From: Paenibacillaceae bacterium
GTDB lineage: Bacteria; Bacillota; Bacilli; Paenibacillales; NBRC-103111
DNA: 12,128 nucleotides
NCBI GenBank assembly: GCA_020697475.1
Contig: JAJFMO010000040.1
Coordinates: 1-12,128 of the forward strand
Direction: 5' to 3'
The notes under the pieces were generated by a model, which was not told where the DNA came from, did no database searches, and saw nothing but the letters and a program-made list of their open reading frames with translations. The translations under genes and the position numbers were made by a program. Of this stretch, positions 1-6,669 are shown piece by piece. Positions within the stretch are counted from its first letter, which is position 1. Each line of letters opens with the position of its first letter.

Positions 1-399
1 ATATACGAGCTGGGTCAGCAGCACCGCCGTTTTGAAATTCACCTGCATCAGCTCGTCCAGCTCAGATTCCGTCAGTTCCTCCACGGTGCCGAAACGATAA
101 GTGCCCGCATTGTTCACCAGCAGGGAAACGGGACCCAGATGTCGCTCAGCCTCCGCCACCAGGCGCCGACGGTCGGCGTCAAGCGCCAAATCGGCGGCAA
201 CGGCATGAATTTGGGCCTCCGGCAGACTCTGTACGATCCCTTGCTTCAAGACATCCAGCTTGTCGGCGTCTCTCCCGGTAATCGTCACAGAAGCCCCCAT
301 GCCGGCCACCCGATGAGCGATCACCTGTCCGATGCCTCCGGTTGCCCCTGTGATGATCGCATGTTCCCCCTGCAGTGCATCGCTCGCAAAAATTGACAT
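1..399 (-). CDS. SDR family NAD(P)-dependent oxidoreductase (C-terminus beyond left edge)
   Basis: The reading frame is open from an ATG at 399 to the window edge, giving the first 133 residues of a classical short-chain dehydrogenase. The Rossmann glycine motif TGATGGIG lies at residues 17-24, the Asp-Leu pair after the fourth strand at 70-71, NNAG at 96-99 and the helix Asn at 121. The catalytic YxxxK and the substrate loop lie outside the window, so the substrate is unknown. The family oxidises or reduces alcohol/carbonyl groups with NAD(P)(H) in the cytosol. An upstream stretch AAAGGA..GGGGGA supplies a ribosome-binding site. It is the last visible gene of the leftward operon, 54 bases after the thioesterase stop, which suggests it acts on an intermediate of the same pathway. 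Family assignment is firm; function is only inferred. Confidence 0.9.
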   Translation of the reverse strand, partial: MSIFASDALQGEHAIITGATGGIGQVIAHRVAGMGASVTITGRDADKLDVLKQGIVQSLPEAQIHAVAADLALDADRRRLVAEAERHLGPVSLLVNNAGTYRFGTVEELTESELDELMQVNFKTAVLLTQLVY

Positions 400-453
400 T
401 GTCCCCCGGTTCCTTTCCCATGAAAATGACCTACAAGGTCCTGCCTAAGTCGT

Positions 454-855
454 TCAGGCTGTGCTGTAGAGTGCGCGTCCGACGGCGATCTTCTTCCCGG
501 CATCGTTCTCGATAACGATATCGCATAGGCTTAACGTACGACCTTTCTTGACTACGACGGCGGTAGCGAACAAGTCTTCCTTCAACGCCGGGCGCAAATA
601 ATCGACGCGCAAATCAACGGTTGGCAGTCCGCGCCCAAAAGTGGTGACCAGGGCAAAGTCCCCGGCGACGTCAATTAACGAGGCAATAACGCCTCCGTGC
701 ACGTAAGTTCCCGCTTCATCCGCCAAAAAATCTTCGCGGAACGGCAAGCGAAGCTTCACGCTGTCTTCTTCCGCGGCCACACACTCTAACCCCAGAAACT
801 GATGATAGCGAGGTAGCTGCAACAGTTGCATAAATCGTTCACGATCAAAAGCCAT
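454..855 (-). CDS. PaaI-type hotdog-fold acyl-CoA thioesterase
   Basis: This 133-residue protein has the usual length of a PaaI/4HBT-family thioesterase, which hydrolyses acyl- or aryl-CoA thioesters in the cytosol. The hallmark HGG is at residues 53-55, followed by the acidic residue D62 in the long helix, and then the strand block TVDLRVDYLRPA at 79-90. The frame could start at 879, but the ATG at 855 is preferred because GAGGGAGGA lies about ten bases upstream of it, inside the 3' end of the CoA ligase gene; the ligase stop (860-862) is only four bases before this ATG. This packing suggests translational coupling to the ligase. A thioesterase beside a ligase usually releases a product acid or rescues CoA from dead-end thioesters. 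Family call is secure; substrate unknown. Confidence 0.9.
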   Translation of the reverse strand: MAFDRERFMQLLQLPRYHQFLGLECVAAEEDSVKLRLPFREDFLADEAGTYVHGGVIASLIDVAGDFALVTTFGRGLPTVDLRVDYLRPALKEDLFATAVVVKKGRTLSLCDIVIENDAGKKIAVGRALYSTA

Positions 856-859
856 TCGC

Positions 860-2443
860 TTAATTTCCTCCCTCTTCAAGCATGGCGGTCAACGCCGCTT
901 TATCCACCTTGCCCGTGCCGGACAAAGGCATACTGGCAATAAACAAAACTTTGCGGGGATGGGCATACGCCGGCCCGAGCCCGAAAAAGTAATCCTGAAC
1001 CGCTTTTTCCGTCAAATTCGCGCCTGTCCGCTGAATCACGAAAGCAGCCGGCGCTTTTCCCTTAATTTCATGCCGCATGGCCACAACGCACACGTCTTGA
1101 ATGTCCGGATGGCTTAACAAAATGTTCTCGACTTCCTTCGGGTACACATTCTCCCCGCCGACATTGATCATATCGTCCTTGCGTCCGACGATATATCCGA
1201 AGCCGTCTTCATCCACACGCGCCAGATCGCCGGTCTTGAGCCAACCGTCTGGCGTGAACCGGCTTCGGGTCACCTCGGGTAAATTCCAATAGCCTTTGGC
1301 GATGCCGGGATTTTTGACCCACAATTCCCCGGTTTCGCCCGGCGGCAGGTCCCGTTCCGCGTCGTCAATAGCGGAGATGCGTATTTGGCTGCCCGGCAAC
1401 GGCAGACCGCTCGAACCTTGACGGCGCACCCCCCACCGGGGGGAGACGAGCACTTGCGGGCCGCCTTCGGTCAAGCCATAAGCTTCGAGAATATCCATGC
1501 GGAATGTATGCTGCAGTTCTTGCATCAGCTCCTGCGGCACTTCGGAAGAACCGCAGACGGCGAAACGCAACGAGGAAACGTCATGGTCCGGATGTTCCTT
1601 ATAATAGTTCAGAATCAGCTTGTACATCGCCGGCACGCCTGTCGTATAGGTCACCCGATACTTTTCGATGGCGGCGATGACATCCTCGGGACGGAATCCC
1701 GGCAGGATGACCATGGAGGCGCCCGCCATCAAGCAAGGCTTGACCGCATTGATCATCGCATTCTTATGATAGAGCGGGACAGAAATCAACGAGCGGTCAT
1801 CCGCGTCGATCATCAGGATTTTGCGATTTGTGTCGGCATTCCACCATTGGCCGCCGTGGGTCAACATGCAGCCTTTGGGCCTGCCTGTCGATCCCGATGT
1901 GTATAGCAAGAAGCACAGGTCCTCGTCCTTTACCCGCTCAACCTCCAGGTGGGAGGGCATGTCCGCAGCGCGCTCGTCATAATCGACCTGCAGGGGTACT
2001 GCCTGGGCGTTGTCGGCCACCGAATTGGCCGCGCCGTCCGCTTCACCCACCGCGACTGCCGTGATGTCGGGGCGACCGGCAAGCAATGCGGAAGCCTTCT
2101 CGTCCAGGCTGCGATGATACACCAACACTTTCGCACCGCTGTCTTGAACAATGTAGGATAAAGCGTCCGAGCTCAGCTTGGTGTTCATCGGCAAAGGAAC
2201 CGCTCCGATTCGCATCAATCCGAAGCAAATTTCGATAAACCGGTAATCGTTCGGAAATAACAGCGCCACACGATCCCCTCCGGCAACCCCAAGGCTGCGG
2301 AAAAGGCGGCCTGCACGGTTCATCCGCGTATCCAGTTCGCGATAAGTCAACTGCCCGAGTTCACTGTGAATGGCGATTTTATCGGGGACCAGCTTGACCG
2401 CTTCGTGAATCAGTTCCCCGAAGTTTCCGGAATCAGGTTTCAC
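860..2443 (-). CDS. AMP-forming acyl-CoA synthetase / CoA ligase (class I adenylate-forming)
   Basis: This 527-residue protein is of normal length for a fatty-acyl or aryl-CoA ligase, which activates a carboxylic acid with ATP and joins it to CoA. The P-loop-like motif YTSGSTGRPKG is at 181-191, YGLTEG at 322-327, TGDL at 404-407, the hinge region GRKDDMINVGGENVYP at 420-435, and the C-terminal catalytic lysine K512 in PLSGTGKVDK. All core motifs are intact, so it should be active. It starts with GTG at 2443, which overlaps the TGA of the dehydrogenase gene by four bases (GTGA), with AAGGTGG upstream. The acid-binding pocket cannot be read by eye. Context with UbiX and an organic-acid-type ABC importer makes an aromatic or branched acid attractive, but that is inference. 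Confidence 0.93.
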   Translation of the reverse strand: MKPDSGNFGELIHEAVKLVPDKIAIHSELGQLTYRELDTRMNRAGRLFRSLGVAGGDRVALLFPNDYRFIEICFGLMRIGAVPLPMNTKLSSDALSYIVQDSGAKVLVYHRSLDEKASALLAGRPDITAVAVGEADGAANSVADNAQAVPLQVDYDERAADMPSHLEVERVKDEDLCFLLYTSGSTGRPKGCMLTHGGQWWNADTNRKILMIDADDRSLISVPLYHKNAMINAVKPCLMAGASMVILPGFRPEDVIAAIEKYRVTYTTGVPAMYKLILNYYKEHPDHDVSSLRFAVCGSSEVPQELMQELQHTFRMDILEAYGLTEGGPQVLVSPRWGVRRQGSSGLPLPGSQIRISAIDDAERDLPPGETGELWVKNPGIAKGYWNLPEVTRSRFTPDGWLKTGDLARVDEDGFGYIVGRKDDMINVGGENVYPKEVENILLSHPDIQDVCVVAMRHEIKGKAPAAFVIQRTGANLTEKAVQDYFFGLGPAYAHPRKVLFIASMPLSGTGKVDKAALTAMLEEGGN

Positions 2444-3417
2444 GGGTGCATGACCACCTTGCCGAACACTTCGCGCTCCTCAATGATCCGATGGGCTTCC
2501 CTGATCTCTTCCAAAGGCATGACGCGGTCAATGATCGGCTTGAGCTTGCCTTGCTGAACCATCTGAATCAATATTTCCAGATCGCGCCGTTCCCAAGCGT
2601 TGCTGCCCATAATATTGATCTCTTTCGTCCATACATAGCGTAGATCGGTCACAGCCTCATAGCCGGTTGTCGCTCCGCAAGTCAGGATGCGTCCGCCCCT
2701 GCGGCAGCAACGAATACTGCCATGCCAAGTATCTTTGCCGGTGTAATCGACAACTACGTCGACGCCTTTCTTGCCGGTCAAGTACCAAGCCTCGCGAGAA
2801 AAGTCCACCTTGTTGTAATTCAGCAAATAATCGGCGCCCAATTCGCGCAATTTCTCCAGTTTATCGTCCGATCCGGCTGCGGCAATGACCGTTGCTCCGG
2901 CCACTTTAGCGATCTGAACGGCTGCCGTCCCTACGCCACCGCTTGCGCCCAACACCAAGATCGTCTCGGAAGCCCGCAGTTGTCCGCGCGTAATCAGCAT
3001 TCTCCAGGCTGTTCCATACGCGATCGGCAGCGCAGCCGCATCTTCGAACGACATTCCCTCCGGCAGCGGGATGCAGTTGGCGGCAGGCACCTTCACATAT
3101 TCGGCCAATCCTCCGGTCAAATCTTCGCCAAGCGCCTCGCCATGCACCAGGGGGTCTATCATAACCCGATCGCCGACTTTCACATTGTCGACTCCTTCGC
3201 CCAATTCAGCCACGGTACCCGCAATGTCCCCGCCAGAAATGTGGGGCAACGGGAGCGTTCTTCCGGGAATGCCTCGTCTTACGAAAATATCCAGGTGGTT
3301 CAAGGCGCATGCCTTCACGGAAATCAGAACTTCCCCCGCCTGAAGAGTCGGCTTCGGATATTCTCCGACCATAACGTTGCTGCGATCCCCGTGCTTTACT
3401 ATCAATGCTGCTTTCAC
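2440..3417 (-). CDS. Medium-chain dehydrogenase/reductase, quinone-oxidoreductase-like, zinc ligands lost
   Basis: This 325-residue MDR protein has an N-terminal GroES-like domain (about 1-125) and a Rossmann domain with GASGGVG at 157-163. It would catalyse NAD(P)-dependent alcohol oxidation or enoyl/quinone reduction. Where zinc alcohol dehydrogenases carry a catalytic Cys, this protein has N40 (in ALNHLD), and the usual GHE is GGD at 62-64. The cysteine-rich structural zinc loop is absent, replaced by DPLVHGEALGED around 88-99. It is therefore probably zinc-free, like quinone oxidoreductase and enoyl reductase members. It starts with GTG at 3417 with AAAGGGG nine bases upstream. It lies 24 bases after the VOC gene and overlaps the CoA ligase start by four bases. 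An enoyl-CoA or conjugated carbonyl substrate is possible but unproven. Confidence 0.9.
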   Translation of the reverse strand: MKAALIVKHGDRSNVMVGEYPKPTLQAGEVLISVKACALNHLDIFVRRGIPGRTLPLPHISGGDIAGTVAELGEGVDNVKVGDRVMIDPLVHGEALGEDLTGGLAEYVKVPAANCIPLPEGMSFEDAAALPIAYGTAWRMLITRGQLRASETILVLGASGGVGTAAVQIAKVAGATVIAAAGSDDKLEKLRELGADYLLNYNKVDFSREAWYLTGKKGVDVVVDYTGKDTWHGSIRCCRRGGRILTCGATTGYEAVTDLRYVWTKEINIMGSNAWERRDLEILIQMVQQGKLKPIIDRVMPLEEIREAHRIIEEREVFGKVVMHP

Positions 3418-3441
3418 TCAAGATGTCCCCTTTATGTAAAA

Positions 3442-4260
3442 TTAGTCAAACTTGTACAATCCGCCCATCAGCGTATTTGTCCCCGCCTTGTCGCTTCCGG
3501 TGAGTAGGACGGCAAACGGACCTTCCCCTCTTTCCTGCAACTGCTGGGCAACGATTCCAGGGCCCGACGGGGCACAAAACTGCAGGCAACCCCCGGGCAG
3601 CATCAATTCGATGCACTTGGCATGAAATTCCCGATCGTCGAACACGGATCCCCGCTCCAGCCGAAACCAACGGCACCACTTGTCCACCGTTGCCTCAAGC
3701 TCATGAACGGCAAACACCACCCGCCGCAGAACGAGCGGACCGGCTGGATGCTGTCCGATCACCCCGCGATTCTGCAGATCAATCCTTCGCTCCGCATCGT
3801 CTTGTCCCCATTCGATGACGAACGGCAATGGCATTCCGGCCTCCGAAGGCTCCTTCAGAAAAAACATCGACCAGCGGATCACTGTCCCATCCGCACGGGC
3901 GCGGCTGCCTGCGAACGGGCCGGTCACTTCCAGCCCCAACTTGCGCATCCGTTCGGCTTCTTCCTCAATACGTCCCGTCCTGAGAGCGATACGGGCAAAT
4001 CCTTCGCAAGCGGGAAGCGCCTCATGCGCTTGCCGAATCAGATCGTTATCCTGCACCTGCCCGGCCTTCTCCGGATGCTTAATCCCGAGATATTCGATGT
4101 AACTGAGATCGAAATAACAGAGGGAATTGTAGGAGCCCCATTGTTCATGCTCGCCGCCGGGCACGGCGCGACATCCGATTTGCCGCATGGATTCCACCGC
4201 AAGCTCCGGAGATACGGTGAACTGCACCAAGTGATCGAACTGAAACGGAACAAGTTCCAT
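3442..4260 (-). CDS. Glyoxalase-like (VOC superfamily) domain protein
   Basis: This 272-residue protein resembles the glyoxalase-like domain family known as PF13468 (Glyoxalase_3), which belongs to the vicinal oxygen chelate superfamily. The pattern FDHLVQF with H10, then GGEHEQWGSYN at 35-45 and YFDLSYIEYLGI at 49-60, is characteristic. A second weaker repeat of the fold appears to occupy the C-terminal half from about residue 170. VOC proteins bind a metal and act as isomerases, dioxygenases, epimerases or binding proteins; this branch has no reaction I can assign. It is the first gene of the leftward operon. The ATG at 4260 follows a GGGGAGAGAG ribosome-binding sequence and a good sigma-A promoter. 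No frameshift or truncation is visible. Family confidence is good, function is open. Confidence 0.82.
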   Translation of the reverse strand: MELVPFQFDHLVQFTVSPELAVESMRQIGCRAVPGGEHEQWGSYNSLCYFDLSYIEYLGIKHPEKAGQVQDNDLIRQAHEALPACEGFARIALRTGRIEEEAERMRKLGLEVTGPFAGSRARADGTVIRWSMFFLKEPSEAGMPLPFVIEWGQDDAERRIDLQNRGVIGQHPAGPLVLRRVVFAVHELEATVDKWCRWFRLERGSVFDDREFHAKCIELMLPGGCLQFCAPSGPGIVAQQLQERGEGPFAVLLTGSDKAGTNTLMGGLYKFD

Positions 4261-4280
4261 AACTATGCGACTCTCTCCCC

Positions 4281-4309
4281 ATTATAGAAGATAACCAAGC
4301 TATTGAAAA
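4281..4309 (-). promoter_or_regulatory. Sigma-A type promoter of the leftward catabolic operon
   Basis: On the minus strand a perfect TATAAT (4281-4286) is preceded after 17 bases by TTTTCA (4304-4309), which matches four of six consensus -35 positions. Transcription would start near 4274 and give a leader of about 13 bases before the VOC gene. It is back-to-back with the rightward promoter at 4392-4420, so one regulator could control both operons. Confidence 0.65.
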
Positions 4310-4383
4310 CTTTATACGGTACCTGCTTCTTTGTCAATTTGGGACGGGCCGTTTCCACCTTTTGGCTCCCTCTTATACGGCCC

Positions 4384-4394
4384 CAATTAAATTG
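4384..4394. promoter_or_regulatory. Palindrome overlapping the -35 of the transporter promoter (candidate operator)
   Basis: CAATTAAATTG is a perfect inverted repeat around a central A, and its right end overlaps the TTGACA of the rightward promoter. A related half-site CAATTTG occurs at 4335-4341. A repressor bound here would block RNA polymerase. AT-rich palindromes also arise by chance, so this is only a candidate. Confidence 0.3.
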
Positions 4395-4420
4395 ACAGCA
4401 CCTTGCCCAAGCTTTAGAAT
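4392..4420 (+). promoter_or_regulatory. Strong sigma-A promoter of the ABC transporter-ubiX operon
   Basis: A consensus TTGACA at 4392-4397 is followed after exactly 17 bases by TAGAAT at 4415-4420. The predicted start of transcription is near 4427, which leaves an untranslated leader of about 52 bases before the ATPase ATG at 4479. Confidence 0.75.
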
Positions 4421-4435
4421 GGTGATTAATTATAT

Positions 4436-4448
4436 CGGAATAATTCCG
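4436..4448. promoter_or_regulatory. 13-bp perfect palindrome just downstream of the transcription start (candidate operator)
   Basis: CGGAATAATTCCG is a perfect inverted repeat with a single central base. It sits at about +10 to +22 relative to the predicted start of the transporter mRNA, a typical place for a repressor that blocks promoter clearance. No regulator gene is visible in the window, so the binding protein is unknown. Confidence 0.4.
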
Positions 4449-4478
4449 CTTCTACCACGCAACGAACGGAGCAACGAG

Positions 4479-5252
4479 ATGACCGCGAGCAGCCCTAAAC
4501 TGGAAATCCGCGATTTACAAGTGAAATACAACGCCAAAGATGACAACTCCATCGCCTTGGATCAAGTCAATTTAACGATTGAGAACGGGGAATTTGTGTC
4601 CGTGGTCGGACCGAGCGGTTGCGGCAAGTCCACCTTGCTGAAGGTAGTGTCCGGGCTGCTGCAGCCCGCTGCCGGAACGGTTAAGCTCGACGGCAAACCG
4701 ATCAGCGGCATCCCGGACGAAATCGGCATGGTTTTTCAGAACGACGCCTTGCTGCCATGGAAAACCATCGTGGATAACGTCAGACTCCCGTTGGAAATTA
4801 AAGGAATGCCGCGGAAGGAACAACTGGCGGAAGTCGATCGTTTGTTGGAAATGGTCGGATTGAAAGGTTTTGAGCACTACCATCCGAAACAGCTTTCCGG
4901 AGGGATGAGGAAGAGAGTCGCCTTGTCCAGAACGTTCGCTTACGATCCTGAAATTTATTTAATGGACGAGCCGTTCGGCCCGCTGGATGCTCAGACAAGA
5001 GTGAAGATCGGCGAGGAGTTCCTGGAATTATGGGAACGTGTCGGCAAAAGTGTGCTGTTTATTACCCACGATATTGAAGAAGCGATCGCTTTATCGGATA
5101 GAGTCGTCGTGATGAGCAAGCGGCCGGGAAGGATCAAGGCGGAATTCACGATCGCCCTGCCTCGCCCGCGTCCGTTTTACGAGATTCGGTTTGATCCCTT
5201 ATTTAAGGAAATGCAGAAGGAAATTTGGGCGTGTATGTCGGAAGAAGGCTAA
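4479..5252 (+). CDS. ABC importer ATP-binding protein, nitrate/sulfonate/taurine (NitT/TauT) type
   Basis: This 257-residue ATPase has every nucleotide-binding motif: Walker A GPSGCGKST at 44-52, Q-loop Q87, signature LSGGM at 139-143 (Met replaces the usual Gln), Walker B YLMDE at 160-164 and H-loop H197. The length and the PRPRPFYEIR tail region resemble SsuB/TauB-like ATPases, which power import of small organic or oxyanions at the inner face of the membrane. The open frame extends to 4362, but that start precedes the promoter at 4392-4420, so the ATG at 4479, with GGAG seven bases upstream, is chosen. The gene is followed after 25 bases by the permease. No substrate-binding protein gene is adjacent, unlike most such operons. 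Substrate specificity cannot be told from the ATPase. Confidence 0.93.
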   Translation: MTASSPKLEIRDLQVKYNAKDDNSIALDQVNLTIENGEFVSVVGPSGCGKSTLLKVVSGLLQPAAGTVKLDGKPISGIPDEIGMVFQNDALLPWKTIVDNVRLPLEIKGMPRKEQLAEVDRLLEMVGLKGFEHYHPKQLSGGMRKRVALSRTFAYDPEIYLMDEPFGPLDAQTRVKIGEEFLELWERVGKSVLFITHDIEEAIALSDRVVVMSKRPGRIKAEFTIALPRPRPFYEIRFDPLFKEMQKEIWACMSEEG

Positions 5253-5277
5253 CAGCCAGGGAGGTATGAGCGTCACC

Positions 5278-6090
5278 ATGAATAAAGAGTCTGCGCCTTC
5301 ATCGACGGCACCGGCGCCCATCACGAACAGTAAAGGATCGCAACCTAGCCAGTTTACGATTTGGGCGGGAAGAATTGTACTGGGAGTCATCATTCTCGGA
5401 CTATGGGAATTTCTGTCAGGCCGGGCGTTCAACCAGTTTTGGCTGAGCAAGCCTTCCCTGATTATCGAACGGATCGGCAAGATGGCGATGAACGGCGATT
5501 TGTGGTTTCACGTAAGTGTGACTTTGTATGAATCCATTACCGGTCTGATTATCGGCATGGTCGGTGGTATCCTTATCGGTATACTCGTGGCATACAGCGG
5601 CGTTTTTGACAAATGGGTTTACCCGTACATTATGGCCATTTACAGCCTTCCGCGCGTGTCCTTGGCCCCATTGTTCATCGTCTGGTTCGGCATCGGCATG
5701 ACCTCCAAGACGATGATGGTCGTCGCCATGGTCATCTTTGTCGCATTCTACAACGCGTATGAAGGAATCAAAAATATCGACAAAGATCTTATGGACATGA
5801 TGGATACGTATAAAGCGGGTCGTTGGCACAAATTAAGATGGGTCGTTCTGCCTTCCATTACCGTTTGGATACTTACGAGTCTCAGGCTGAATATCGGGAT
5901 GGCGTTGATCGGCTCGGTCATCGCCGAATTGGTTGGGGCCAATCGCGGTTTGGGATACTACATTACGCACTCATCCGGCTTACTGGACACTACGGGAATT
6001 TTTACCGGTTTGGTACTCATTATGCTAATTGCCATTATCCTTGAGCAGTTCGTCATTCAGGTGGAGAAGCGATTGTTGAAATATCGTTAA
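5278..6090 (+). CDS. ABC importer permease, SsuC/TauC-like
   Basis: This 270-residue membrane protein has a hydrophilic Ser/Pro-rich N-terminus of about 26 residues and then about six hydrophobic segments (roughly 28-46, 82-106, 113-138, 144-160, 195-218 and 240-260). The cytoplasmic coupling loop that docks onto the ATPase is visible as AGRWHKLRWVVLP at 180-192, the family's usual G...LP pattern. It would form the channel of the importer, probably as a homodimer. The ATG at 5278 is preferred because GGGAGGT ends 12 bases before it; an in-frame ATG at 5266 abuts that Shine-Dalgarno and is too close. It is co-transcribed with the upstream ATPase and the downstream ubiX. The matching extracellular binding lipoprotein is not in the window. 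Confidence 0.92.
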   Translation: MNKESAPSSTAPAPITNSKGSQPSQFTIWAGRIVLGVIILGLWEFLSGRAFNQFWLSKPSLIIERIGKMAMNGDLWFHVSVTLYESITGLIIGMVGGILIGILVAYSGVFDKWVYPYIMAIYSLPRVSLAPLFIVWFGIGMTSKTMMVVAMVIFVAFYNAYEGIKNIDKDLMDMMDTYKAGRWHKLRWVVLPSITVWILTSLRLNIGMALIGSVIAELVGANRGLGYYITHSSGLLDTTGIFTGLVLIMLIAIILEQFVIQVEKRLLKYR

Positions 6091-6107
6091 TTAAGAAAGG
6101 TGCTAAC

Positions 6108-6662
6108 ATGAAACTCATCGTGGGCATTTCCGGAGCGACCGGAGCGATTTACGGCATAAAGCTATTGGAGGTTTTGAAGGATTCCGGAGTGGAGACCCAC
6201 TTGGTCTTAAGTTCGTGGGCCGAGAAAACGATACTCATTGAAACGTCCTACACGGTGGAAGATGTCAAGAAGCTTGCGACGGTCGTTCATCCGTCCACGA
6301 ATCAAGCGGCGATTATTTCCAGCGGCTCCTTCAGGACGGACGGAATGGTCATCGTTCCCTGCAGCATGAAAACCCTCGCCGCGGTAAGCCATGGATACTC
6401 GGACAATTTGCTGTCCAGATCGGCCGACGTCGTTCTGAAAGAACGCCGAAAGTTGGTGATCGTCCCTAGGGAAGCGCCGTTAAGTGAAATTCACCTGGAG
6501 AACATGTTGCGGTTGGCGAGAATGGGTGTCACGATCTTGCCGCCCATGCCCGCCTTCTACAACAAGCCGCAGTCGATCGACGATATTGTTATGCATACGA
6601 CTGCCAGAATATTGGATCAATTCGACATCGACAACCATGTTTCCAAACGCTGGCTACAGTAG
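6108..6662 (+). CDS. ubiX: UbiX/Pad1 family flavin prenyltransferase
   Basis: This 184-residue protein has the full UbiX pattern: GISGATGAIYG at residues 6-16 (flavin phosphate loop), GSFRTDGMVIVPCSMKTLA at 73-91, LKERRKLVIVPRE at 110-122, HLENM at 129-133, and PPMPAFYNKP at 145-154. UbiX joins a dimethylallyl group to FMN to make prenylated FMN, the cofactor of UbiD-type decarboxylases. Canonical RAADV is RSADV here at 104-108, a mild change. The ATG follows AAAGGTG and lies 17 bases after the permease stop, so it is the third gene of the transporter operon. No UbiD is visible; one may lie left of position 1 or elsewhere. Such UbiX copies in catabolic clusters (BsdB/VdcB type) serve aromatic-acid decarboxylases rather than ubiquinone synthesis, which Firmicutes lack. 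Confidence 0.93.
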   Translation: MKLIVGISGATGAIYGIKLLEVLKDSGVETHLVLSSWAEKTILIETSYTVEDVKKLATVVHPSTNQAAIISSGSFRTDGMVIVPCSMKTLAAVSHGYSDNLLSRSADVVLKERRKLVIVPREAPLSEIHLENMLRLARMGVTILPPMPAFYNKPQSIDDIVMHTTARILDQFDIDNHVSKRWLQ

Positions 6663-6669
6663 GCCGGCA

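Noticed and set aside
428..440. GACCTACAAGGTC inverted repeat between thioesterase and SDR genes
   Set aside because: Only a five-base stem without a T tract; too short to call a terminator or operator.
2722..3507. 261-codon plus-strand frame antisense to the dehydrogenase
   Set aside because: Shadow of a well-supported MDR gene; no domain and no ribosome-binding site.
4362..4478. N-terminal extension of the ABC ATPase from the ATG-like start at 4362
   Set aside because: The extension would be translated from DNA upstream of the TTGACA/TAGAAT promoter and has no ATPase-like sequence; ATG 4479 has a Shine-Dalgarno and fits the family.
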